Below are positions 50,660 through 59,822 of a stretch of 63,719 bases of DNA, piece after piece. The notes below the pieces were generated by a model. That model was given only the letters and a program-made list of their open reading frames with translations, was not told where the DNA came from and did not search any database. Within the stretch, counting starts at the first letter, position 1. Every line of letters begins with the position of its first letter. The translations under genes were made by a program, and so were the position numbers. The DNA comes from an uncultured Porphyromonadaceae bacterium (GTDB taxonomy: Bacteria; Bacteroidota; Bacteroidia; Bacteroidales; Muribaculaceae), in assembly GCA_947174995.1 (NCBI GenBank), contig CAMWLC010000009.1:1-63719 (forward strand), read 5' to 3'.

Positions 50660-52084
50660 ATGGGAGGTTTTATGGGTGTTGCGGCACGCAAGGAGTGCCG
50701 AAACGACCTTTTCTACGGAGTGGACTATCACTCCCACCTGGGCACCGCCCGGGCCGGAATGGCGACTTACGACGCGGAGGACGCGAAATTCTGTCGCTCT
50801 ATCCACAGTCTGGAAAGTTCCTATTTCCGCACCAAGTTCGAGAAGGAACTTCCGAAATTCATCGGCCACATAGGCGTGGGGGTCATCAGCGACACCGATC
50901 CGCAGCCGATCGTCATCAATTCACATCTCGGAAAATTCGCCATCGTATCCGTAGCCTACGTCACTAATATGGCTCAGCTCGAACGCGAGCTCCTCGAAAA
51001 GGGGGTACATTTCGGCGAACTCAGCCAGGGACGCACCAACCAGACCGAACTGCTGGCCCTGCTGATAAATGAGGGGCGGACCTTCGAGGAGGGTATCGCC
51101 CATCTTTTTGACAAGATAGAGGGTTCGGCCTCCATTCTCCTCCTCACCCCCGACAGCGTCATCGCGGCACGCGACCGCCTGGGACGCACCCCCATCGCCA
51201 TCGGCCACAAGGAGGGCGCCTACGCCTTCGCTTCGGAGAGCACGGCTTTCCCAAATCTCGGATACGAGCATGTGCGTGACCTCGGACCCGGCGAAGTGGT
51301 GCGCATCACGCCCGACGGCGCCGAGACCCTCACCCCCCCCGGCGAGGATATGCAGATATGCTCCTTCCTGTGGGTTTACTACGGTTTCCCGACTTCCACC
51401 TACGAGGGACGCAACGTGGAGGAGGCCCGCTTCGCCTCCGGCTTCGAGATGGGACGCACGGACGACACCGAGGTAGACTGCGCCTGCGGCATCCCCGACT
51501 CGGGCGTCGGCATGGCCCTGGGATATGCCGCCGGCCACGGCGTGCCCTACAAGCGCTGCATCTCCAAATACACTCCCACATGGCCCCGCAGCTTCACCCC
51601 CGGAGAGCAGTCGATGCGCAACCTCGTGGCCAAGATGAAGCTGGTGCCCAACCGCGCCATGCTCCGCGGCCAGCGCGCTCTCTTCTGTGATGACTCCATC
51701 GTGCGTGGCACACAGCTCAACGACAATGTGGCCGACCTATATGCCAACGGTGCGAAAGAGGTGCATATGCGCATAGCCTGCCCCCCTCTCATCTACGGAT
51801 GCCGCTACATCGGATTCACCTCCTCTAAAAGCGACATGGAGCTGCTGACGCGACGCATCATCGGAGACCTGGAGGGAGACCCCGACAGGAATCTCGACCG
51901 CTACGCCACCACCGGCACTCCCGAATACAACACCCTCGTGGAGAAGATCCGGGAACGTTTCGGCCTTACCTCGCTGAAATTCAATCCCCTTGAAACCCTC
52001 ATCGACTCCATCGGCCTCCCCGCCGAAAAGATCTGCACCTACTGCTTCAACGGCAAGGGATGCAAGGTATGCTCGCGCAAGTGA
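50660..52084 (+). CDS. Amidophosphoribosyltransferase-like protein lacking the N-terminal cysteine
   Basis: The 474-aa protein has the glutamine amidotransferase class II fold (DYHSHLGTARAGMATYD, NSHLGKFAIVSVAYVTNMAQ, LSQGRTNQTE) and a phosphoribosyltransferase domain with the PRPP motif RALFCDDSIVRGTQLND. Canonical PurF uses Cys as residue 1 after Met removal; here the start reads MGGFMGVAARKEC, so that Cys is replaced by Gly. The C terminus has CTYCFNGKGCKVC, a likely metal or Fe-S site. The longer in-frame start at 50564 does not give an N-terminal Cys either. It may use ammonia or have another role. Confidence 0.85.
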   Translation: MGGFMGVAARKECRNDLFYGVDYHSHLGTARAGMATYDAEDAKFCRSIHSLESSYFRTKFEKELPKFIGHIGVGVISDTDPQPIVINSHLGKFAIVSVAYVTNMAQLERELLEKGVHFGELSQGRTNQTELLALLINEGRTFEEGIAHLFDKIEGSASILLLTPDSVIAARDRLGRTPIAIGHKEGAYAFASESTAFPNLGYEHVRDLGPGEVVRITPDGAETLTPPGEDMQICSFLWVYYGFPTSTYEGRNVEEARFASGFEMGRTDDTEVDCACGIPDSGVGMALGYAAGHGVPYKRCISKYTPTWPRSFTPGEQSMRNLVAKMKLVPNRAMLRGQRALFCDDSIVRGTQLNDNVADLYANGAKEVHMRIACPPLIYGCRYIGFTSSKSDMELLTRRIIGDLEGDPDRNLDRYATTGTPEYNTLVEKIRERFGLTSLKFNPLETLIDSIGLPAEKICTYCFNGKGCKVCSRK

Positions 52085-52100
52085 CCGCACTGCTGACAGT

Positions 52101-52148
52101 CACGGAAAAGGGTCACGATTTCGCAGGAAATCGTGACCCTTTTCCGTG
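52101..52148. terminator. Perfect 22-bp hairpin between purF homologue and tRNA-Arg
   Basis: A 22-bp perfect stem (52101-52122 with 52127-52148; loop GCAG) ends within the last base of tRNA-Arg. It is GC-rich with A/T-tract flanks and probably terminates transcription from both sides. Confidence 0.7.
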
Positions 52149-52220
52149 ATCCGGTTGGGATTCGAACCCAAGACCCACAGCTTAGAAGGCTGTTGCTCTA
52201 TCCAGCTGAGCTACCGGACC
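52147..52220 (-). tRNA. tRNA-Arg (UCU)
   Basis: A 74-base tRNA with acceptor stem GGTCCGG / CCGGATC (one G-U pair), anticodon TCT in CAGCCTTCTAAGCTG, and T arm TTGGGTTCGAATCCCAA. The discriminator is A and no CCA is encoded. Confidence 0.95.
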
Positions 52221-52229
52221 GGTTGTTTA

Positions 52230-52248
52230 AGGAGGCCGGAAGCCTCCT
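52230..52248. repeat. AGGAGGC-CGGAA-GCCTCCT hairpin in the tRNA-Arg leader
   Basis: The 7-bp stem with the same loop context also occurs twice after secDF (62800-62828 and 62839-62871). It sits in the 5' leader of tRNA-Arg, between its promoter and the mature tRNA. Confidence 0.6.
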
Positions 52249-52266
52249 CTACTTTCGATTCGGGCG

Positions 52267-52297
52267 CAAAGGTACGGATTATTTTTGATTCTCGCAA
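52267..52297 (-). promoter_or_regulatory. Promoter of tRNA-Arg
   Basis: On the minus strand TTG (52297-52295), 20 bp and TACCTTTG (52274-52267). The mature tRNA starts at 52220. Confidence 0.7.
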
Positions 52298-52320
52298 ATA
52301 ATTTTTTTGGCATTTTTCTT

Positions 52321-52350
52321 TTGAGGTGTGGTTAAAAAATTCTAATTTTG
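52321..52350 (+). promoter_or_regulatory. Promoter of sdhCAB
   Basis: TTG (52321-52323), 19 bp and TAATTTTG (52343-52350). The leader to the sdhC ATG is about 165 bases and includes GTCATTCCC and GGGAGAATGGGAC, which could pair weakly. Confidence 0.6.
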
Positions 52351-52520
52351 CACCTAAGAAACTGTCTGAATTTATATCGGAGTGTTTTTGAGGTCATTCC
52401 CGTATGATTTCTCACAAGTAAGGGAGGGAGAATGGGACCACCCCGGATAGTACCGCTAACCGACTGACCTTCATGAAATTTGAAACAAACTAAATAACTA
52501 AACAACTAAATCAAAACGCT

Positions 52521-53486
52521 ATGTGGTTATCAAGCTCATCCGTAGGGCGTAAGTTCATCATGGCCGTCACCGGTGCATGTCTCGTCCTATTTGTCACATT
52601 TCACTGTTTGATGAACTCCGTAGCCATCGTCTGGCCCGCCGCCTACAACTCCATCTGCGAGTTCCTGGGCGCCAACTGGTATGCCCTCATCGCATCCGCC
52701 GGACTGGCTCTGCTCTTCATCATCCACATCTGCTACGCCGTCATGCTGACCGTACAGAACCGCGCCGCCCGCGGCTCCGTGCGCTACGCCATCGAACACC
52801 GCCCCAAGTCGGTGGAATGGTCGTCCAAGAACATGCTCGTGCTCGGCATCGTGATCCTCGCTTTCCTCTGCGTCCACATGATCCAGTTCTGGGCCAAGAT
52901 GCAGCTTCAGGAGATCCGCGGCGCCCATGAGGCATTCCCCCCGGCTGCCGGCACAATCTTCCTCCAGGAGGCTTTCGGCCTGGTGTGGACTCCCATCGTC
53001 TACATCATCGGCTTCATCGCCCTCTGGTTCCACATGAACCACGGCTTCTGGTCCATGTTCCAGTCTGTGGGTTGGGACAGCACCGCATGGATTCCCCGCT
53101 TCAAGAAAATCGGCTGCTGGTGGACCACCATCGTTGTGGCCCTCTTCATCGCCCAGGCCATCGTCTTCACCGTCAAGGCCCATCAGGACTTCTACAAGAA
53201 AGACCCCGCCCTGCGCGCGCAGTATCAGGCCATGATCGCCCCCATGTTTGAGAAGGACTTCGGACCCGACGCAGTGCAGGCCATCTCCGGCATGCCCTTC
53301 GAGACCTTCTCCATGCAGATGAAGCAGATGGCCGACAACATGAACCGTCCTGAAGTGGCCGCTTATCATGCCAACGACCCCGCGTTCCCTTCGCAGGTAG
53401 AGACCGTCAACACCGCAGTCATACTTATCGATTATCTGACCGAGGGTGAGGAACCCGCACCCCAGATGATGATGCCCAATATGTAA
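52521..53486 (+). CDS. sdhC: Succinate dehydrogenase/fumarate reductase cytochrome b subunit
   Basis: The 321-aa protein has five membrane helices in residues 1-220 ([78 protein letters not shown]). His residues suit two haems: FHCLMN, IHICYA, HMIQFW, HMNHGF. It anchors the complex and reacts with quinone. After helix 5 there is a tail of about 100 residues ([20 protein letters not shown] and on), longer than the family form I know. It is the first gene of the sdhCAB operon. Confidence 0.93.
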   Translation: MWLSSSSVGRKFIMAVTGACLVLFVTFHCLMNSVAIVWPAAYNSICEFLGANWYALIASAGLALLFIIHICYAVMLTVQNRAARGSVRYAIEHRPKSVEWSSKNMLVLGIVILAFLCVHMIQFWAKMQLQEIRGAHEAFPPAAGTIFLQEAFGLVWTPIVYIIGFIALWFHMNHGFWSMFQSVGWDSTAWIPRFKKIGCWWTTIVVALFIAQAIVFTVKAHQDFYKKDPALRAQYQAMIAPMFEKDFGPDAVQAISGMPFETFSMQMKQMADNMNRPEVAAYHANDPAFPSQVETVNTAVILIDYLTEGEEPAPQMMMPNM

Positions 53487-53505
53487 CTTCTTAAGCGATA
53501 CGACA

Positions 53506-55518
<2,013 letters not shown>

Positions 55519-55568
55519 GCGACGCCACTCACCTACATTCACACACATTAAAACAGGAAAATTCTATT

Positions 55569-56327
55569 ATGGAAGATAGCATAATGAAAGTCAACCTCAA
55601 GGTGTGGCGTCAGAAAAACGCCAAGGCCAAGGGTGAGTTCGTGACATACACCGATGTCGAGACCACACCCGACACCTCATTCCTTGAGACCCTCGACATC
55701 CTCAACGAGCGTCTCGTCGAGGAGGGACAGGAGCCCATCGTGTTTGACCACGACTGCCGCGAGGGCATCTGCGGCATGTGCTCGCTCTACATCAACGGTC
55801 ACCCCCACGGACCCGCCACCGGAGCCACCACCTGCCAGCTCTACATGCGCCGCTTCGCCAACGGCGAGACAATCACCGTCGAGCCTTGGCGCTCCGCGGC
55901 CTTCCCCGTCATCAAGGACCTCATGGTGGACCGCAACGCCTTCGACAAGATCCAGCAGGCCGGCGGCTACGTGTCGTTCAACTGCGGCGGCGCCCAGGAT
56001 GCCAACGACCTCCCCATCTCCAAGGTCAACGCCGACGAGTCGATGGACTCCGCCAGCTGCATCGGCTGCGGAGCTTGCGTGGCTGCCTGCAAAAACGGCT
56101 CCGCGATGCTCTTCGTCTCCGCCAAGATCGGCCAGCTCGCACTCCTCCCCCAGGGAGCAGTGGAGAAAGACCGCCGCGTGCGCGCGATGGTAGACAAGAT
56201 GGACGAACTCGGATTCGGCAACTGCACCAACACCGGTGCCTGCGCCGCCGAGTGCCCCAAGAACATCAAGCTCTACAACATCGGCCGCATGAACCGCCAC
56301 TACATCGCAGCCAAGTGCAAGGAATAA
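55569..56327 (+). CDS. sdhB: Succinate dehydrogenase/fumarate reductase iron-sulfur subunit
   Basis: The 252-aa protein carries the [2Fe-2S] motif [15 protein letters not shown] with TTCQLYMRR, and the [4Fe-4S]/[3Fe-4S] motifs [14 protein letters not shown] and [15 protein letters not shown]. It carries electrons between flavin and haem. An internal start [10 protein letters not shown] at 55584 is possible. A strong terminator follows at 56350-56398. Confidence 0.95.
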   Translation: MEDSIMKVNLKVWRQKNAKAKGEFVTYTDVETTPDTSFLETLDILNERLVEEGQEPIVFDHDCREGICGMCSLYINGHPHGPATGATTCQLYMRRFANGETITVEPWRSAAFPVIKDLMVDRNAFDKIQQAGGYVSFNCGGAQDANDLPISKVNADESMDSASCIGCGACVAACKNGSAMLFVSAKIGQLALLPQGAVEKDRRVRAMVDKMDELGFGNCTNTGACAAECPKNIKLYNIGRMNRHYIAAKCKE

Positions 56328-56349
56328 CCTGTCAGGACGCGTAAACGCT

Positions 56350-56398
56350 GAAACATCGCCGGAAACGGGGCCAGCCGTCCCTTTTCCGGCGATGTTTC
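56350..56398 (+). terminator. Terminator hairpin of sdhCAB
   Basis: A 16-bp perfect stem GAAACATCGCCGGAAA / TTTCCGGCGATGTTTC (56350-56365 with 56383-56398), with a smaller hairpin in its loop, lies 23 bases after the sdhB stop. The T-run is short (CGTTAAAT). Confidence 0.65.
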
Positions 56399-56428
56399 GT
56401 TAAATCCCGGATCTTTAAATTCCAGATT

Positions 56429-57598
56429 ATGCTCAGACGCCTTATCATTATGTCAGTCCTCGCGGCGCTGACGGCAATGGCCGCCCGCGCCCAGCAGGCC
56501 CTCGGCGACCGCCCTCAGGCAGTGTCGCCACAGACCAACGCCGACAATTCCGTCACGTTCCGCCTCCTCGCCCCTGAAGCACGCAGCGTGCAAGTGGCCG
56601 GCGACTTTCTGCTCCCCTCAGGAGCGGAGCCCGTGGCCGACATGACACGCGGCGACGGCGGCGTGTGGGAGTTCACGTCCGCACCACTCCCTCCGGAACT
56701 CTACTCTTACGCCTTCATCGTGGACGGCACGAGAATCACCGATCCCTCCAACGTCTATCAGCTGCGCGACATAGCCACGCTCACCAACGTATTCCTTATC
56801 CCCGGCGGACAGGGAGACTATTACAAGGTCTCCAATGTTCCCCACGGCTCCGTGGCGAAGGTGTGGTATGACTCCCCGGCTCTCTCCACCTCGCGCCGCA
56901 TGACCGTCTACACTCCCCCGGGCTACGAGCGGAGTGACTGCCGCTACCCGGTACTCTATCTCCTCCACGGCATGGGGGGCGACGAGAACTCATGGTCGGA
57001 GCTTGGACGCGCCACACAGATACTTGACAACATGATTGCCTGCGGCGAGGCGGAGCCGATGATCGTGGTCATGACCAACGGCAATCCCGCCATGCAGGGC
57101 GCCCCGGGCGAGACCCCGGAGGGATTCATCGTCCCGCAGTTTGACCTGCCCAAGACTATGGACGGCAGCTTCGAGGAGCATTTTCCCGATGTCGTGGCCT
57201 TCATGGACGCCAATTACCGCACCATTCCGGACAAGGCCCACCGCGCCGTGGCCGGACTCTCGATGGGAGGATTCCACGCCCATCATATCTCCAAGCAGTA
57301 TCCCGACATGTTCGATTACGTAGGACTCTTCTCAGGGGCCATAATACCGCGCGAGGGTGTTTCCTCCCCCGTCTACGAGGACTCCGACGCCAAGCTCGCC
57401 CGCCAGTTCGCACAGGCCCCGGCCCTCTATTGGATTGGTATAGGGCGCGACGACTTCCTCTATGAGGCCAACCGCGACCTGCGCGCATATCTCGACGCGC
57501 ATGGCTATCCCTACGTCTATCACGAGAGTCCCGACGGCCATATATGGAAAAACTTGCGCATCTATCTCACCCAATTCCTCCCCCTTCTCTTCAAATGA
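56429..57598 (+). CDS. Exported esterase with N-terminal CBM48-like domain (CE1-like)
   Basis: The 389-aa protein has a signal peptide (MSVLAALTAMAARAQ) and an E-set/CBM48 domain (NSVTFRLLAPEARSVQVAGD to NVFLIPGGQG). An esterase D-like alpha/beta-hydrolase domain follows. The nucleophile is Ser278 in AGLSMGGFHAH, the Asp is in IGRDDFLYEA and the His in SPDGHIWKNLR. The oxyanion region YLLHGMGGDENSW is also present. Members remove ester groups (acetyl, feruloyl) from plant polysaccharides, or act on small esters. It overlaps the next gene by 4 bp. Confidence 0.9.
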   Translation: MLRRLIIMSVLAALTAMAARAQQALGDRPQAVSPQTNADNSVTFRLLAPEARSVQVAGDFLLPSGAEPVADMTRGDGGVWEFTSAPLPPELYSYAFIVDGTRITDPSNVYQLRDIATLTNVFLIPGGQGDYYKVSNVPHGSVAKVWYDSPALSTSRRMTVYTPPGYERSDCRYPVLYLLHGMGGDENSWSELGRATQILDNMIACGEAEPMIVVMTNGNPAMQGAPGETPEGFIVPQFDLPKTMDGSFEEHFPDVVAFMDANYRTIPDKAHRAVAGLSMGGFHAHHISKQYPDMFDYVGLFSGAIIPREGVSSPVYEDSDAKLARQFAQAPALYWIGIGRDDFLYEANRDLRAYLDAHGYPYVYHESPDGHIWKNLRIYLTQFLPLLFK

Positions 57599-59601
57599 AA
57601 CATTCCCCCGCACGCACGCGACGCCCACGCTCTCTCCACCCTCTCCTCCCCCTGCTCACCCTCGCCCTGCTCCTCGCGGCCTGTGCCTCGATGGGCAACC
57701 CCTCCGGCGGACCGCGCGACGAAGACCCGCCTCGCTTCGTGAAGGCCACACCCCCCTCCGGCACGCGGGATTTCACCGGCAGCCGCATCACACTGGAGTT
57801 TAACGAACTCATCAACGTCAAGGATGCCTTCACGAAGGTGGTCGTCTCTCCCCCCTCGGCCTCCGTGCCCCGCGTCAGCAGCCAGGGACGGCGCGTCACC
57901 GTGGACTTCCGCGACACCCTCCTCCCCAACACCACCTACTCCATAGATTTCGCCAACTCCATCGAAGACAACAACGAGGGCAACAAGCTCTCCTCCTTCA
58001 CATACACCTTCTCCACAGGTCCCGACCTCGACACGCTGCGCGTTTCGGGCATGGTGCTTGATGCCCTGACCCTCGAGCCTCGGCAGGGTATCCTCGTCGG
58101 CCTCCACTCCGACACCACCGCCTCGGCCTTCACCACCTCCCGCTTCGAGCGCATGGCCAAGACCGATGACCGGGGACGCTTCACCATCTACGGCCTGAAG
58201 GCCGTGCCATACCGCATATACGCCCTCGAGGACAAGGACGGCGACATGAAATATGCCAACCCCGAGGAGGACCTGGCCTTCACCATGACCACCGTCACGC
58301 CCTGGGCCGAGCGCATACAGACCACGGACACCATCTTCAACCTCCTTACCGGAGCCGTGGACACCGTCAAGACCCGTATGCGCACGCTCTACCTCCCCAA
58401 CGACATCCTGCTGCGCTCCTTCAACAGCGGCCGCCGCCAGCAGTTTGTGGAAAACTACGAGCGTCTCGACTCCACGCGCATCCACATACGCCTCAACACC
58501 CCCGAGGACCGCCTTCCTGCCATCACCTTCCCCGACCTGCCGGACATCACCGGAGCGCTGGTCAGGGAAAACAGCGCGACACGCGACACCCTCACATGGT
58601 GGCTTCCCCCGGCACTTGTCTCCACAGACACCATCCGCGCGGCCATCCACTACGAGCGTCTCGACTCCCTCTCGATGCCCTACGCCGTGTCGGACACCCT
58701 CCGCTTCATCACCTCAAGGCCCAGGCCCGCAGCCAAAAATTCCGACAAGACAAAGAAAGATGCCGAAGGGAAAGATGCCCCCAAAGCGGAGACTCCACAA
58801 TCGCCGCTGCTTGTCTCACGCGTGGGTTCGTCCGAAAGGGATGTCTACGCCCCCGTGCTGCTTGACTTCTCGCGCCCCGTGGTGCACCTTGACACCACCG
58901 CTATCCGCGTGGAGGTGAAAGCCGATACCCTCTGGCAGCCTCTCCCCTCCCCGCCGGCAATCAGCATGGCCGACACCTTGCAGCCCCGCCGTCTGAAGAT
59001 AGAATATCCCTGGGCCTACGGGTCGCAATACCGCGTGAGTGTCGACACCCTCGCCGCCATGGATATGTATGGCGATATGAGCCGCCCCGCCTCCATAGAG
59101 TTCTCCACACGCCCCGAGGAATACTATTCCTCACTTACCCTCACCCTCAAGGGACTCCCCGACGGAGTCCCGGCCCTGGTGCAGCTCCTCGATGCCTCGG
59201 AGAAGCTCATCCGCGCCGTCCCGGTCAGCGGCGGACGGGCCTACCTGCCCTATCTCCCGGCGGGCAAATATTATCCCCGCGTGCTCATCGACCATGACGG
59301 CGACGGCAAGTGGACCCCCGGCGACTACGCCGCCGGACGCCTCCCCGAGACAGCCTACTACTCCCCAAAAGCCATCAATCTGCGCTCCAACTGGGACACC
59401 GAGCAGGAATGGGACGTCTTCTCCATCAACATCGACCAAATGAAGCCTTACGCCATCCTCAAAAACAAACCCGAACGCGTCAAGGGTTCCGAGGACCCCA
59501 TGAAGCGTCAGCAGGATGAGGAGGATGCCGCCGCTGAGGAGGAGGCACGCCGCACGGGCAACTACAACCCCTTCGAGCAGTCCGGCAAAAGGCGCCGCTG
59601 A
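57595..59601 (+). CDS. Large lipoprotein with N-terminal Ig-like domain
   Basis: The 668-aa product has a lipoprotein signal (LLTLALLLAACAS) and begins with a Big_5-like Ig domain (PRFVKATPPSGTRDFTGSRI, TLEFNELINVKDAFTKVVVS). The middle and end are beta-rich, with a Lys/Asp-rich linker (SDKTKKDAEGKDAPKAETPQ) and KYYPRVLIDHDGDGKWTPGD. This architecture is common in Bacteroidetes and is presumed to be outer-membrane exposed. The start MKHSPARTRRPRS overlaps the esterase stop by 4 bp. Function is unknown. Confidence 0.82.
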   Translation: MKHSPARTRRPRSLHPLLPLLTLALLLAACASMGNPSGGPRDEDPPRFVKATPPSGTRDFTGSRITLEFNELINVKDAFTKVVVSPPSASVPRVSSQGRRVTVDFRDTLLPNTTYSIDFANSIEDNNEGNKLSSFTYTFSTGPDLDTLRVSGMVLDALTLEPRQGILVGLHSDTTASAFTTSRFERMAKTDDRGRFTIYGLKAVPYRIYALEDKDGDMKYANPEEDLAFTMTTVTPWAERIQTTDTIFNLLTGAVDTVKTRMRTLYLPNDILLRSFNSGRRQQFVENYERLDSTRIHIRLNTPEDRLPAITFPDLPDITGALVRENSATRDTLTWWLPPALVSTDTIRAAIHYERLDSLSMPYAVSDTLRFITSRPRPAAKNSDKTKKDAEGKDAPKAETPQSPLLVSRVGSSERDVYAPVLLDFSRPVVHLDTTAIRVEVKADTLWQPLPSPPAISMADTLQPRRLKIEYPWAYGSQYRVSVDTLAAMDMYGDMSRPASIEFSTRPEEYYSSLTLTLKGLPDGVPALVQLLDASEKLIRAVPVSGGRAYLPYLPAGKYYPRVLIDHDGDGKWTPGDYAAGRLPETAYYSPKAINLRSNWDTEQEWDVFSINIDQMKPYAILKNKPERVKGSEDPMKRQQDEEDAAAEEEARRTGNYNPFEQSGKRRR

Positions 59602-59690
59602 AAACCCGCCGGCCCCACTTTTGTGTTTTTTTATGACTTCCGCCACTGCGATTTTTGGAGGTTTTTTCGCTTTTACTCAATTTTTTGCAT

Positions 59691-59698
59691 TATCTTTG
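59691..59698 (+). promoter_or_regulatory. Possible -7 box of secDF
   Basis: TATCTTTG lies 125 bases before secDF, but no TTG at the right distance upstream is seen. The 5' leader is AT-rich. Confidence 0.45.
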
Positions 59699-59822
59699 CA
59701 AGTTGAAAGTCACGTCTTTCCCGCCCCAACGGGCCGAGAAAGACGCGCTTATCAATATAACTGACTGACTGTCAAAACCATAAATACAATAATCAAACAA
59801 CAATACTAATCAAACTTAAACA

